This document shows positions 18,110 through 28,297 of a stretch of DNA of 64,000 bases, piece after piece (position 1 is the first letter of the stretch; each line of letters opens with the position of its first letter). The stretch is from Bacillus sp. AFS098217 (GTDB lineage Bacteria > Bacillota > Bacilli > Bacillales > Bacillaceae_G): NCBI RefSeq assembly GCF_002551815.1, contig NZ_NVPR01000032.1:123084-187083 (forward strand), written 5' to 3'. The notes under the pieces are model-generated. The model did no database searches and was not told where the DNA came from. It worked only from the letters and a program-made list of their open reading frames with translations. The translations under genes were made by a program, and so were the position numbers.

Positions 18110-19836
18110 TCTGCTGCCTGTTTAAAATGATGCGCTTGTGTAAGTAACTCTTTTGCATGCTCTGTCGTCAAATCGGTAATTTCCACGCCAGAGATCATGC
18201 GAGCAATTTCTGTTACCTTATCATCTGTGCTTAATACAGTAACTGATGTAATCGTCCGATCATTCGCAACTTGTTTACGGATAAATAAATGTGAATCCGC
18301 CATCGAAGCTACTTGAGGTAAGTGCGTAATACAAAGTACTTGTGAGTTTACTGATACACGATAAATCTTTTCTGCGATTGCTTGTGCAACCCGGCCACTC
18401 ACGCCTGTATCCACCTCATCAAAAATGACAGATGCAACACCTTGATGCTTAGAAAAAATGCTCTTTAAAGCTAGAATAATACGAGACAATTCTCCGCCAG
18501 AAGCCACTTTTGAAAGTTGTTTTAACGGTTCCCCTGGATTTGTTGAAATATAAAATTCCACCTGATCATATCCATCTACTGTAAGTTTCACCGGCGTTCC
18601 TTCTACAAGAGGATCTTCTGTGTTGCCTTCTCTTTTCGTAATTCTCACTTCAAATTTCGTTTTTTCCATGTACAGCTCTTTTAATTCCTGATGGATTGCA
18701 CTTGTTAAGTGATCCGCAAGTCCATGGCGCATATCGCTTAACAACGTTGCTTCTTTCAAAATTACGCTTTCTAATTCTTTTAATTCCTTTTTCGTCGTTT
18801 CAATATGCACATCTTTATTTTCAATCGTAAATATTTCTTGCTCTATTTTATCAGCATACGCTAAAATCTCTTCTACAGTATTTCCATACTTTCTCTTTAG
18901 CATACGAATTTCATTTAAACGTGTTTCAATTTCATCTAAACGATTTGGATCATATTCCATCATATCTAACTTTTCTCGAAGCTGATAGGCTACTTCTTCT
19001 AACAAATAATAACTATTCGCAATCGAATCGTGATTTTCTTGATATGCCTCATCTAGATGCGTAATACTCTCCATTTGTCCCATTGCGTTTCGTACATGAT
19101 CCAGCCCTTGACCATCTGCACTTAGGGAACGATATGCATCACCTAGAGCTTTATAAATCTTTTCGAAATTGGAGATTTTTAATCGTTCTTCGGTTAATTC
19201 ATTTTCTTCATCTACTTTCAAATCCGCTTTACGAATTTCTTCGTGCTGGAATTGAATTAAATCTAATCGATGCGCCATCTGCTGTTCATTCTCTGTTAAA
19301 GATTTAAGTTGTTTTTTTAACTGCTCATACTTAGCGTATACACTTTGATATATTTCTAACTGATTCACAATTCGATCTCCATCAAAATGATCGAGCATAA
19401 ATAAATGACGTTCCTCATTCATTAAATCCTGCGTTTCATGCTGTCCATGAATATCAACCAGTGTTTTTCCAATTTCTTTTAATATACTTAATGTGACAAG
19501 CTTACCATTTACACGGCATACACTTTTTCCATTTGCAGCAATGTCACGTTTTAAAATCATCATGCCATCTTCAATTTCAATATCCAATTCTTCAGCTTTC
19601 GCAATACATGGATGTTTGTCATCCTCTACATAAAATAACCCCTCGATTTCAGCCTTCTCTGTCCCATATCGAACAAATTCTGCTGAACCGCGGCCACCAA
19701 CTAGTAAGCTAATTGCATCAATAATAATTGACTTTCCGGCCCCTGTTTCACCACTTAAAACAGTTAAACCTTTTTGAAAAGAAATATTTAATGATTCAAT
19801 AATAGCAAAGTTTCTAATCGATAATTCCGATAACAA
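18097..19836 (-). CDS. recN: DNA repair ATPase RecN
   Basis: 579 residues, SMC-like ATPase acting at double-strand breaks. Walker A GETGAGKSI near the N-terminus, central coiled coil (rich in Glu/Leu/Lys), then the signature SGGELSRIILALKSIF and Walker B VASVIFDEVDTGVSG. A TTG start at 19836 is preferred (GAGGTG nine bases upstream, giving MLSELSIRNFAIIESL, the family N-terminus); the frame stays open to 19884. A candidate promoter with a LexA-like box lies upstream. Confidence 0.94.
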   Translation of the reverse strand: MLSELSIRNFAIIESLNISFQKGLTVLSGETGAGKSIIIDAISLLVGGRGSAEFVRYGTEKAEIEGLFYVEDDKHPCIAKAEELDIEIEDGMMILKRDIAANGKSVCRVNGKLVTLSILKEIGKTLVDIHGQHETQDLMNEERHLFMLDHFDGDRIVNQLEIYQSVYAKYEQLKKQLKSLTENEQQMAHRLDLIQFQHEEIRKADLKVDEENELTEERLKISNFEKIYKALGDAYRSLSADGQGLDHVRNAMGQMESITHLDEAYQENHDSIANSYYLLEEVAYQLREKLDMMEYDPNRLDEIETRLNEIRMLKRKYGNTVEEILAYADKIEQEIFTIENKDVHIETTKKELKELESVILKEATLLSDMRHGLADHLTSAIHQELKELYMEKTKFEVRITKREGNTEDPLVEGTPVKLTVDGYDQVEFYISTNPGEPLKQLSKVASGGELSRIILALKSIFSKHQGVASVIFDEVDTGVSGRVAQAIAEKIYRVSVNSQVLCITHLPQVASMADSHLFIRKQVANDRTITSVTVLSTDDKVTEIARMISGVEITDLTTEHAKELLTQAHHFKQAAEAIQ

Positions 19837-19944
19837 TGCTCCATTCACCTCGTTATAAACTAATCCCCTATTAAGGGCTTTCATTGAGTATTACTCAAAT
19901 AGTTATACTATATATATAGTATGTATAATTTAATCTTCTAGCCC

Positions 19945-19979
19945 GCTCCATTGTACCAAACATTTGTTTTACGGGTCAA
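19945..19979 (-). promoter_or_regulatory. Candidate recN promoter with LexA-like box
   Basis: Minus strand TTGACC, 18-base spacer, TACAAT. The spacer contains AAAACAAATGTTTG, which keeps AAC-N4-GTT of the Bacillus LexA box (CGAACRNRYGTTYC) with three mismatches at its ends. Promoter plausible; LexA control uncertain. Confidence 0.4.
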
Positions 19980-20029
19980 TCCATCTATTTCCTAACCTTA
20001 TTCTAAGTAAATACTATTTTTCCCATAAT

Positions 20030-20080
20030 AAAAAATATCTTGTTTACTTTCCGCTTTTGGCAAAAAGGTAAACAAGATTC
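20030..20080 (-). terminator. Terminator of ahrC
   Basis: An 11-bp stem, ATCTTGTTTAC (20037-20047) with its complement at 20068-20078, followed on the minus strand by ATTTTTTATT. Confidence 0.75.
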
Positions 20081-20086
20081 TTTTTG

Positions 20087-20536
20087 TTACAACATATTTA
20101 AGAAACGATCTGATACAACACCTGTATCTTCAGGCGTACGGCAAATAATTAAGCAAGTATCATCACCGCAAATGGTTCCAATAATCTCATCCCACTCTAA
20201 ATGATCAATAAGTGCTCCAAGCGCATGCGCGTTACCAGGCAATGTTTTTAGCACAAGCATATGTCCTGCTGTGTCTAATTTCACAAACGAATCGACTAGA
20301 TTACGTTTTAATTTTTGCAACGGATTAAATCGTTGATCTGCTGGCAAGCTATATTTATAGCGGCCATCATGTAATGGCACTTTCACTAAGTGCAATTCCT
20401 TAATGTCACGTGATACAGTTGCTTGCGTTACATTAAACCCTTCATTACGTAAAATATCAACTAATTCATCTTGTGTTTCAATTTCTTTATTCGCGATAAT
20501 TTCTCTGATTTTAATATGGCGCTGACCTTTATTCAT
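20087..20536 (-). CDS. ahrC: Arginine repressor
   Basis: 149 residues, ArgR family; represses arginine biosynthesis and activates catabolism when arginine is bound. An N-terminal winged helix ([19 protein letters not shown] to [16 protein letters not shown]) and a C-terminal hexamerisation and arginine-binding domain with [15 protein letters not shown] are visible. ATG at 20536 has GAGGTG upstream; the frame could be read ten residues further without a signal. Position between tlyA and recN is conserved in Bacillus. Confidence 0.95.
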   Translation of the reverse strand: MNKGQRHIKIREIIANKEIETQDELVDILRNEGFNVTQATVSRDIKELHLVKVPLHDGRYKYSLPADQRFNPLQKLKRNLVDSFVKLDTAGHMLVLKTLPGNAHALGALIDHLEWDEIIGTICGDDTCLIICRTPEDTGVVSDRFLNML

Positions 20537-20660
20537 ACATTTGCACCTCACACTATCTCTTACCATAGTTTAAACATTGGTATACTTCACTTATTTATGT
20601 TAACGTATAATCGTTTACTTGTACACAATTGTTTTTACAATCATTATACAATTCCAGCAA

Positions 20661-20690
20661 AAAGAGGAACAACAAATGTTATTCCCCTTT
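20661..20690 (-). terminator. Terminator-like hairpin at the end of tlyA
   Basis: Minus strand AAAGGGGAATAAC pairs imperfectly with GTTGTTCCTCTTT and is followed by TTGC; it overlaps the tlyA stop codon. Confidence 0.5.
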
Positions 20691-21518
20691 CCCTTTTTGC
20701 TTTAAGACTCCGTGTGCTTCCGCAACAACCTGTTCTACAGAAATTAGAGAATGATTTTCGCCACTTTCACGTTCACCATGCCATTTTAGATGAATTAAAA
20801 ATTCAATATTTCCATCTCCACCTGTAATTGGAGAGAATGTTAAACCTTCCACATCATATCCTTCTTTTATAGCAAAGTCGACAATCATCTCTACAACAGC
20901 CTCATGTACTTTCGGATCACGAACAATTCCCTTCTTCCCAACTTGCTCTCGCCCAGCTTCAAATTGCGGCTTAATTAATGCTGCAACATCACCATTTGGA
21001 GTAAGAATCGTTTTTAAAACTGGAAGAATGAGTTTTAATGATATAAACGAAACATCAATGCTCGCAAATTGCGGTAATCCGCGTTCTAAATCTGCCGGTG
21101 TTACGTAACGGAAATTCGTACGTTCCATAACAACAACGCGCTCATCTTGGCGAAGCTTCCATGCCAATTGATTGTATCCTACATCTAAAGCATAAGATAA
21201 CTTCGCTCCATTTTGCAGTGCGCAATCTGTAAAACCACCAGTTGATGAACCTATATCTAACATAATTTTATCTTGTAAATCAAGGTGAAAAGTCTCTAAT
21301 GCCTTCTCTAATTTATAGCCACCACGGCTCACATATGGCATGACTTGTCCTTTTACCGTAATTGGTGTATCTTGTGGAATTTTTTCCCCTGGCTTATCGA
21401 GTCTCATTTCATTTGCATATACAAGCCCCGCCATAACAGCGCGCTTTGCCTTCTCACGCGTTTCTATAAGCCCTCGTTCTACTAATAGTACATCTACTCT
21501 TTCTTTTTTTACACTCAT
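20679..21518 (-). CDS. yqxC: TlyA family rRNA methyltransferase (YqxC)
   Basis: 279 residues. An N-terminal S4 RNA-binding domain (RVDVLLVERGLIETREKAKRAVMAG) and an FtsJ/RrmJ-type methyltransferase domain with the SAM motif MLDIGSSTGGFTDCALQNGA. TlyA proteins make 2'-O-methylcytidines in 16S and 23S rRNA; old annotations call them haemolysins. Overlaps nothing; three bases separate its ATG from the dxs stop, so it is cotranscribed with dxs. Confidence 0.9.
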   Translation of the reverse strand: MSVKKERVDVLLVERGLIETREKAKRAVMAGLVYANEMRLDKPGEKIPQDTPITVKGQVMPYVSRGGYKLEKALETFHLDLQDKIMLDIGSSTGGFTDCALQNGAKLSYALDVGYNQLAWKLRQDERVVVMERTNFRYVTPADLERGLPQFASIDVSFISLKLILPVLKTILTPNGDVAALIKPQFEAGREQVGKKGIVRDPKVHEAVVEMIVDFAIKEGYDVEGLTFSPITGGDGNIEFLIHLKWHGERESGENHSLISVEQVVAEAHGVLKQKGKGE

Positions 21519-21521
21519 TTG

Positions 21522-23414
21522 TTACGCCCTTTTTTGTTTTGATGGAATCATTGTATGAATCCGATCTACAACAGCATCTGTTGTCAAACCGATTTCTTCT
21601 AACAGCTTTGTAACGCTACCATGCTCAATAAACTGATCAGGAATACCCATTCGCTCAATTAAAGCACTATGATATCCGTGATCAGTAGCAAATTCAACTA
21701 CTCCTGTTCCAAATCCACCGATTAAGCAAGCTTCTTCAATTGTTAAAATCGGCATATTTTTACCTAAGAGTTCATGTAAATACGTTTCATCCATTGGCTT
21801 AATAAAGCGAGCATTCACTACTTTCACTGAAACACCAGCTTTCTCAAGGCGCTCCGCTGCTTCCATTGCCATTGGAATTGTTGTACCAAACGTTAAAATT
21901 GCCGCTTGTGTACCTTCTTTTAATGTCTCCCATGTGCCAATAGGGATAGCTTGCAATTCTTCATCCATGTGAACTCCAAGTCCATTTCCACGTGGATAAC
22001 GTAGTGCAATTGGTCCATCTTCATATTGCAGTGCTGTATATACTAAATGTTGACCTTCATTTTCATCTTTTGGCATCATAAGCACTATATTTGGCAAGTG
22101 ACGTAAAAACGCAATGTCAAATACACCTTGATGCGTTTCACCATCTGCTCCAACTAAACCTGAACGATCTATTCCAATGAAAACATTTAAATTTTGACGA
22201 CATATATCATGAACAACTTGGTCATATGCCCGTTGTAAAAATGTTGAATAAATCGCTAAGAACGGCTTCATTCCTTGCGTTGCCATTCCCGCTGCCATCG
22301 TTGTTGCATGTTGCTCAGCAATCCCTACATCAATCATTCGATCTGGAAACTCTTGTTGAAACTTTTCAAGCTTAGAACCAACCGGCATCGCTGGGGTAAT
22401 CGCAACGATACGCTCGTCCGTTCTTGCCAGCTTACGAACCGTTTCACTTACAACAGAACTCCATGCTGGTGCAACTTCTTTCGGTTTCACAAAATCTCCT
22501 GATTCAATTTTATACGGACCTGTTCCATGCCAAGTTCCAATGACGTCACTCTCAGCTGGTTTATAACCTTTTCCTTTTTTCGTAATGATATGAACTAGGA
22601 CCGGCCCTTTTGTTTTCTTTGCATATTGCAACGTTTCAAATAGTTTTTCATAATCATGTCCGTCAACTGGACCTAAATACGTAAAACCTAATTCTTCGAA
22701 AAAGACACCTGATACTAGTAAATATTTTAAGCTATCTTTTATCTTTTCAGCTGTCGCTGCAACTTTCCCGCCAACTGCTGGAATCTTCTTAAGCAAATAC
22801 TCTAGTTCATCTTTCACCCACTTGTATTTCCCAGCAGTGCGTAAGCGACCCAGTACATTATGAAGCGCTCCAACATTCGGTGCAATCGACATTTCATTAT
22901 CATTAAGAATAACAATCATATCTGTTTTTTCATGCCCGATATGGTTTAATGCTTCTAAAGCCATTCCGCCCGTTAAAGCACCATCCCCTATGATTGGTAT
23001 AACATATTCTTTCGTTTTCTTTAAATCACGTGCCAAAGCCATTCCCATCGCGGCAGATAATGATGTTGAACTGTGACCTGTTTCCCATACGTCATGTTCA
23101 CTCTCACAGCGTTTTGGGAAACCACACAACCCTTTATACTGTCTTAATGTACCAAACTCTTTTGCACGGCCTGTTAAAATTTTATGTACATAGGATTGAT
23201 GTCCTACATCCCATAAAAATTTATCTTTTGGACTATCAAATAGTTTATGCAGAGCAATTGTGAGTTCTACTACACCTAAGTTAGGAGCAATATGTCCACC
23301 TGTTTGAGAGAGCTCTTCAATTAAAAACTTACGAATATCCTCACTCAATTCCTCTAGTTCACTGATAGACATATCTTTCAAAAAACTAGGGTTTTGAATT
23401 TGCGTTAGATCCAC
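21522..23414 (-). CDS. dxs: 1-deoxy-D-xylulose-5-phosphate synthase
   Basis: 630 residues, thiamine-dependent condensation of pyruvate and glyceraldehyde 3-phosphate, first step of the MEP isoprenoid route. Seen are [18 protein letters not shown], the TPP motif [23 protein letters not shown] to [13 protein letters not shown], the transketolase centre ([19 protein letters not shown]) and the C-terminal domain. GTG at 23414 gives [13 protein letters not shown], matching other Dxs N-termini; the frame can extend three codons. Own promoter likely, since a terminator follows ispA. Confidence 0.95.
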   Translation of the reverse strand: MDLTQIQNPSFLKDMSISELEELSEDIRKFLIEELSQTGGHIAPNLGVVELTIALHKLFDSPKDKFLWDVGHQSYVHKILTGRAKEFGTLRQYKGLCGFPKRCESEHDVWETGHSSTSLSAAMGMALARDLKKTKEYVIPIIGDGALTGGMALEALNHIGHEKTDMIVILNDNEMSIAPNVGALHNVLGRLRTAGKYKWVKDELEYLLKKIPAVGGKVAATAEKIKDSLKYLLVSGVFFEELGFTYLGPVDGHDYEKLFETLQYAKKTKGPVLVHIITKKGKGYKPAESDVIGTWHGTGPYKIESGDFVKPKEVAPAWSSVVSETVRKLARTDERIVAITPAMPVGSKLEKFQQEFPDRMIDVGIAEQHATTMAAGMATQGMKPFLAIYSTFLQRAYDQVVHDICRQNLNVFIGIDRSGLVGADGETHQGVFDIAFLRHLPNIVLMMPKDENEGQHLVYTALQYEDGPIALRYPRGNGLGVHMDEELQAIPIGTWETLKEGTQAAILTFGTTIPMAMEAAERLEKAGVSVKVVNARFIKPMDETYLHELLGKNMPILTIEEACLIGGFGTGVVEFATDHGYHSALIERMGIPDQFIEHGSVTKLLEEIGLTTDAVVDRIHTMIPSKQKRA

Positions 23415-23762
23415 ATGGATCACTCACTTTCATTTCATAATCTGTCAACATGTCAAATGTTATAAAAAATATTTACACAATACAAGAAATTCTTCATTAT
23501 CTTTTCTATTATTTTTATCTTGTCCTGTTTCAGCAAATACTTCCATTTTTCTTTACGAGACATCTATTTTCTATAAAAATGTAACTGACTTACCATATCA
23601 TAAATCATGTTGTCTTGTGCGATGAAAAAAGAGCCGCTAACACAAAGTGATAACGGCAATGTAATCTAGATATATTTTTGCCAATAACAAGAAAAGAAAA
23701 ACCTTTTTCTACATTTATACCACAAAATGATGAATGACTCAACAAATGAAAACGCTGTTATA
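23415..23762. other. Gap between ispA and dxs
   Basis: No gene. It holds the ispA terminator and must hold the dxs promoter. Near 23746 TGAAAACGCTGTTA is weakly cre-like. Confidence 0.5.
23625..23660 (-). terminator. Terminator of the nusB-folD-xseAB-ispA transcript
   Basis: GCCGTTATCAC pairs with GTGTTAGCGGC (one mismatch, one G-T) around TTT, followed on the minus strand by TCTTTTTTC. It separates ispA from dxs. Confidence 0.75.
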
Positions 23763-24656
23763 CTAGTTATTACGCTTTGCGATTAAATCACAGATGGATA
23801 GTAAATATTCATCTTGTAATTGTAAAGATGCTATCGCATCTTTTGCTTTGACAATTGTTTCTTCTAGGATATCTTTTGCCTCGTCTATAGCACATAACGT
23901 TGTATATGTACTTTTTTCATTTGAAGCATCACTACCAATTGGTTTTCCAATCTCTTCTTCTGTACCCTCTACATCTAAAATATCATCTCTAATTTGAAAA
24001 GCTAGACCGATATATTTTGCAAATGCGAGCAGTTTTTCTTCTTGTTCTCGTGTAGCCCCTGCAAGCATAGCTCCTGCAAGCACAGCAAATTCTAATAATC
24101 GGCCTGTTTTGTGTTTATGAATATATTCTAATTCACTAAGCGTGAGCTGCTTCCCTTCCGCTTCCATATCCGCTACTTGTCCAGCAACCATTCCTTCTGG
24201 TCCCGCTGCTTTTGCAAGTTCAAATGCAAGTCGCAATTTTGTTTCTGCAGAAATTTCTTCGTGATGGTATGCTGTGACTACTTGAAACGCATACGTTAAC
24301 AAGCCATCTCCTGCTAAAACAGCCATCGCTTCACCAAATACTTTATGATTTGTTGGCTTTCCGCGTCTTAAATCATCATCATCCATACATGGTAAATCAT
24401 CATGAATTAATGAATACGTATGAATCATTTCAAGAGCACAAGCTGCTCCTACTCCAAGATCTCTTTCTTTTCCGAATGCTTGCAATGTTGCAAATAAAAG
24501 TAACGGGCGGAGACGCTTTCCACCCGCTTCCAATGAATATGCCATCGCTTCACGAAGTACATTTGGACATTGTAATTCATTTGCATAGCGGACAAGCTGC
24601 TCTTCTACAAAAATTTTACTTTCTTTTACAAAAGTATCAAAAGCTACATATGCCAC
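23763..24656 (-). CDS. ispA: Farnesyl diphosphate synthase
   Basis: 297 residues, short-chain trans-prenyl transferase that makes farnesyl diphosphate from IPP and DMAPP. The first aspartate-rich motif is in LIHDDLPCMDDDDLRRGKP, the second in FQIRDDILDVEG; GGKRLRPLL binds pyrophosphate. Its ATG overlaps the xseB stop by one base, showing translational coupling. Confidence 0.94.
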   Translation of the reverse strand: MAYVAFDTFVKESKIFVEEQLVRYANELQCPNVLREAMAYSLEAGGKRLRPLLLFATLQAFGKERDLGVGAACALEMIHTYSLIHDDLPCMDDDDLRRGKPTNHKVFGEAMAVLAGDGLLTYAFQVVTAYHHEEISAETKLRLAFELAKAAGPEGMVAGQVADMEAEGKQLTLSELEYIHKHKTGRLLEFAVLAGAMLAGATREQEEKLLAFAKYIGLAFQIRDDILDVEGTEEEIGKPIGSDASNEKSTYTTLCAIDEAKDILEETIVKAKDAIASLQLQDEYLLSICDLIAKRNN

Positions 24657-24886
24657 TACGCTTCATCTCCTAAAGCAGTAAATGGTGCGAGTTCTCCATC
24701 TTCCCCTAGGATAACTGCCATTTGTTCTTGTACATCTTTCAATTTCTCATCACAGAGCTTAGACAACTCCATACCTTCTTTAAAGTATGAAATTGCTTCT
24801 TCTAAAGGAACATCACCTTGTTCAAGCTTAGAAACGAGATGTTCAAGCTGCGAAATCGCTTCTTCAAAGCTTAATTTATTTTCCAT
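24656..24886 (-). CDS. xseB: Exodeoxyribonuclease VII small subunit
   Basis: 76 residues, typical length. Helical protein with [34 protein letters not shown], split here as [13 protein letters not shown] and [11 protein letters not shown]. Binds XseA to form the single-strand exonuclease. Overlaps the end of xseA by 11 bases. Confidence 0.95.
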   Translation of the reverse strand: MENKLSFEEAISQLEHLVSKLEQGDVPLEEAISYFKEGMELSKLCDEKLKDVQEQMAVILGEDGELAPFTALGDEA

Positions 24887-26234
24887 TATTCAATTCACGC
24901 TCCTCTATGCCCGATACGTTACAATCTAATATTCCATCTTGTAATTGTACTGAAACTGCATCTCCAAGGCCGACATCTTTCACGCTTTTTAACACTTGTT
25001 TCTTCTCACTATACACAAGCCCATAACCTCTCATCATGACTTTAAGCGGACTTAATGCTTCTAGTTTTTGAGCTGTCCTTACAAATGCAAACTCTTTCGT
25101 TTGCATTAATGTTTGCATTTCACGTTGCAATTGCTTTTGCAGTGTTTCTATCGTTGTCTTAGTTTGTGAAATTTTTTGAGAAGGATGATGCTTCTCTAAG
25201 TAAAATGAAAGTTGCTTTAATTGGTTTACCTTTTTCTCTATATAACGCTCTTTTGCTAAAACAAGCTGTTCAAGAGCACGGTCTAACTGTTCTTCCTTTT
25301 GTTCATACACTTGCCTTGGGTAACGGAACGCGTACGATTTTTGTAATACTTGTAATCGTTCTTGTTTTTTATGTAGCATCTCTCGCATAGCTCTTTGTAA
25401 GCGAAGGGTTCTTTGTAACACCTTCTCTTGTAACTCAAGAATATTCGGTACTGCAAGTTCTGCCGCTGCAGTTGGCGTTGGTGCACGTAAATCCGCTACA
25501 AAATCAGCTATCGTAAAGTCTGTTTCATGTCCAACAGCTGAGATGATTGGAATCTCACTTACAAAAATTGCCCGCGCAACCATTTCCTCATTAAAGGCCC
25601 ATAATTCTTCAATCGAGCCACCCCCACGCCCAACAATTAATACATCTATATCAGCCATCTCATTTGCTTCACGAATCGCTTGTACAATCGAGGGAGCTGC
25701 TGACTCCCCTTGTACAAGTACCGGAAATACAATCACATTTCCGATTGGATAACGACGTTTAATCGTTGTTATAATATCTCGAATCGCCGCTCCTGTTGGT
25801 GATGTAATGACACCAATTGTTTTGGCATATGGAGGAATCGGTTGTTTATAAACTTGAGAAAACAACCCTTCTTCCTCTAATCGAACCTTTAATTGCTCAT
25901 AAGCTAAATGCAGATTCCCGACACCATCAGGCTGCATATCATGAACATAAATTTGATAGGAACCACTCGCCTCATAGACAGAAATCTTGCCTTTTACGAG
26001 TACTTTCATTCCATTTTCTGGTCTGAACTTTATATTGCGATTATGACCCGCAAACATAACCGCTGCTATTCGTGCATTTTCATCTTTCAATGTGAAGTAC
26101 ATATGGCCACGGCTATGATATTTAAAGTTTGAAATTTCTCCTTTTAACCAAACAGACTGCAAATGCGGGTCATACTCTATTTTTGTTTTCATATAGCGTG
26201 TTAATGCTGTAACGGTTAAATATTGTTTTTCCAT
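24876..26234 (-). CDS. xseA: Exodeoxyribonuclease VII large subunit
   Basis: 452 residues. N-terminal OB fold ([21 protein letters not shown]), catalytic domain with [29 protein letters not shown] and [23 protein letters not shown] (quoted in part), then a long coiled coil rich in Gln/Leu/Glu/Lys that binds XseB. Degrades single-stranded DNA to oligonucleotides in repair. Second gene after folD with 26 bases between. Confidence 0.94.
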   Translation of the reverse strand: MEKQYLTVTALTRYMKTKIEYDPHLQSVWLKGEISNFKYHSRGHMYFTLKDENARIAAVMFAGHNRNIKFRPENGMKVLVKGKISVYEASGSYQIYVHDMQPDGVGNLHLAYEQLKVRLEEEGLFSQVYKQPIPPYAKTIGVITSPTGAAIRDIITTIKRRYPIGNVIVFPVLVQGESAAPSIVQAIREANEMADIDVLIVGRGGGSIEELWAFNEEMVARAIFVSEIPIISAVGHETDFTIADFVADLRAPTPTAAAELAVPNILELQEKVLQRTLRLQRAMREMLHKKQERLQVLQKSYAFRYPRQVYEQKEEQLDRALEQLVLAKERYIEKKVNQLKQLSFYLEKHHPSQKISQTKTTIETLQKQLQREMQTLMQTKEFAFVRTAQKLEALSPLKVMMRGYGLVYSEKKQVLKSVKDVGLGDAVSVQLQDGILDCNVSGIEERELNNGK

Positions 26235-26260
26235 TTCTCTCTCCTCATAGCCGATTCAAA

Positions 26261-27121
26261 TTATTTACAAACTACTCCTGCGCGTTTTGCAGATTCAACC
26301 GTATTATGAAGGAGCATTGTAATTGTCATTGGACCGACTCCTTTTGGTACTGGTGTGATGTATCCTGCAATATCCAGTACATTTTCAAAGTCAACATCAC
26401 CGCATAATTTCCCTGTATCTAAACGATTGACACCAACATCAATTACAACTGCACCTTCTTTTATATAGTCAGCCGTTACCATTTTCGGTCTTCCAACAGC
26501 TACAATTAAAATATCAGCTAACTTTGATAATTCTTTTATATTTTTTGTTTTGGAGTGACAGTATGTTACAGTCGCATTTTCATTTAGAAATAGCTGTCCC
26601 ACTGGTTTCCCAACTATGTTACTTCGTCCAATTACAACAACGTGTTTTCCAGAAATATCAAGATTTGTTTCTTTTACTAATTCTACAATGCCGTGTGGTG
26701 TACATGGCAGAAATGTATCTTGCCCCGTCATCATACGACCAATGCTGATGGGATGAAATCCATCTACATCCTTTTCAGGTGAAATTCTTTCAATGATAGC
26801 TTTCTCTTCAATATGTTTTGGTAAAGGTAATTGTACTAATATTCCATTAATACGGTTATCCTCATTTAAGCGATCAATCTCAGCAAGCAAACGCTCTTCT
26901 GTAATTGTCTCTGGAAACTCAATTAGCTCTGAATAGATCCCAACTTGTTCACAGCCTTTTTCTTTTCCCTTTACATAAGAACGAGATGCTGGATCTTCGC
27001 CAACTAAAATAACTGCTAATCCTGGGACAATTCCTTGCTCTTTCAACTTCACAACTTCTTCTTTTAATTGTGTTCGTTTTTTCTCCGCAACTTCATTTCC
27101 TTTGATGATTACTGCTACCAT
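26261..27121 (-). CDS. folD: Methylenetetrahydrofolate dehydrogenase/cyclohydrolase
   Basis: 286 residues, bifunctional enzyme interconverting 5,10-methylene- and 10-formyl-THF. Signatures are VGEDPASRSYVKGKEKGCEQ, GILVQLPLPKHI, DVDGFHPISIGRM and the Rossmann GRSNIVGKPVGQLF, ending with PKGVGPMTITMLLHNT. Lies between nusB and xseA; one-carbon units produced here link to the gcv operon at 55-59 kb. Confidence 0.95.
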   Translation of the reverse strand: MVAVIIKGNEVAEKKRTQLKEEVVKLKEQGIVPGLAVILVGEDPASRSYVKGKEKGCEQVGIYSELIEFPETITEERLLAEIDRLNEDNRINGILVQLPLPKHIEEKAIIERISPEKDVDGFHPISIGRMMTGQDTFLPCTPHGIVELVKETNLDISGKHVVVIGRSNIVGKPVGQLFLNENATVTYCHSKTKNIKELSKLADILIVAVGRPKMVTADYIKEGAVVIDVGVNRLDTGKLCGDVDFENVLDIAGYITPVPKGVGPMTITMLLHNTVESAKRAGVVCK

Positions 27122-27144
27122 TTTAAGATTCCCCCTTAAAGAAA

Positions 27145-27537
27145 TTACAGTGTATCTTTTATATTAGATAAAACGCCGTTAATAAAACGACGAGATTCCT
27201 CATCCCCAAATGTTTTAGCAATTTCAATTGCTTCGTTAATTGTTACATTGTGTGGAATTTCTTCCATGTACTTCATTTCATACACAGCTAAACGTAAAAT
27301 ACTGCGATCCACAACACTGATACGTTCTAACTTCCACTTTTTTAAATTTTGACGAATCGCTTCATCAATTGCTTCTTTATGTTCTACAAAACCAACAACA
27401 AGTGACTCTAAAAATTCATTTGTTTCTTCGCCTTCTTCTAGCGTATTTTCCACCGCTACTTTTGGCTCTAATTCTCCAGTAATATCCATTTGATATAATG
27501 CTTGCATGGCTCTTTCTCTAGCCGTCCTACGTTTCAT
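27145..27537 (-). CDS. nusB: Transcription antitermination factor NusB
   Basis: 130 residues, all-helical RNA-binding factor that with NusE (S10) forms the rRNA antitermination complex. [19 protein letters not shown] and [20 protein letters not shown] and the C-terminal [14 protein letters not shown] are characteristic. Likely first gene of nusB-folD-xseA-xseB-ispA. Confidence 0.95.
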   Translation of the reverse strand: MKRRTARERAMQALYQMDITGELEPKVAVENTLEEGEETNEFLESLVVGFVEHKEAIDEAIRQNLKKWKLERISVVDRSILRLAVYEMKYMEEIPHNVTINEAIEIAKTFGDEESRRFINGVLSNIKDTL

Positions 27538-27881
27538 TGTAACTCTCCTTTATACTTCAAGTCTTTCCTTATGTTTTGTTATATTATTATAATTTATAAG
27601 CCGTCAATTTACTTACTCTTGCAGTTTTCATTGATTTTTCAACCTTATAATACAATGATAATAACACAATTTATCGTTTCACACACGGGTTACAAGGCTG
27701 AAAAATAACAAAAAGATTAACTTCAAGTTCCATACCCTATCACAATGTACGTTTTTTGGAAAAACATATCATCTTTCTTTATATTTCATACTTTTTAAAA
27801 TAGTATAACAATTAAGAAGTCTTATGCATGAAGGGATGAAACGAGAAAAAAGGTGCCTGTTTCACGAGGCACCTTTCATTC
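27538..27881. other. Gap between yqhY and nusB
   Basis: No gene seen. It contains the yqhY terminator at its left end and presumably the nusB promoter. Confidence 0.5.
27846..27877 (-). terminator. Terminator of accB-accC-yqhY
   Basis: AAAGGTGCCT pairs with AGGCACCTTT around an eight-base loop and is followed on the minus strand by TTTTTTC. Confidence 0.85.
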
Positions 27882-28274
27882 TTACACTGGCTCGATTTCT
27901 GTTTTTTGTGTTTCGAATGTTACGCCAACGATGTGAACATTCACTTCTTTCGGCTCAAGACCTGTCATTGTAAAGAGCGCTTGGCGAATATTATCTTGAA
28001 TCTTTTGTGCAACAACTGGAATTGCCACACCGAAGTACATAATCACATAAACGTCAACGATGATATCTTCGCTTGCTAATTCAACCTTTACACCTTTACC
28101 ATGATTTTTCTTTCCTAACTTTTCAACAACATCTGTAGCAAAATTGCCACGCATTGCCGCTACACCATCTACTTCAGCAGCTGCGATGCCTGCAATTACT
28201 TCAATTACTTCCGGTGCAATTTCTACTTTTCCAAGAGTTGTATCTTGACCCATATCTAACATATGTTCAGCCAT
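27882..28274 (-). CDS. yqhY: Asp23/Gls24 family protein YqhY
   Basis: 130 residues of the Asp23 family (GKVEIAPEVIEVIAGIAAAE, VKVELASEDIIVDVYVIM, NVHIVGVTFE). In Bacillus yqhY is cotranscribed with accBC and its loss disturbs acetyl-CoA carboxylase control and lipid synthesis; mechanism not settled. ATG at 28274 is set by AAAGGAGG upstream; the frame extends nine codons further. Follows accC by 23 bases. Confidence 0.92.
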   Translation of the reverse strand: MAEHMLDMGQDTTLGKVEIAPEVIEVIAGIAAAEVDGVAAMRGNFATDVVEKLGKKNHGKGVKVELASEDIIVDVYVIMYFGVAIPVVAQKIQDNIRQALFTMTGLEPKEVNVHIVGVTFETQKTEIEPV

Positions 28275-28297
28275 GAAAAAAACCTCCTTTAAATGTA

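Noticed and set aside
19884-19898. Palindrome TTGAGTA-T-TACTCAA at the upstream end of the recN frame
   Set aside because: It follows the promoter and has no known factor; kept only as a note.
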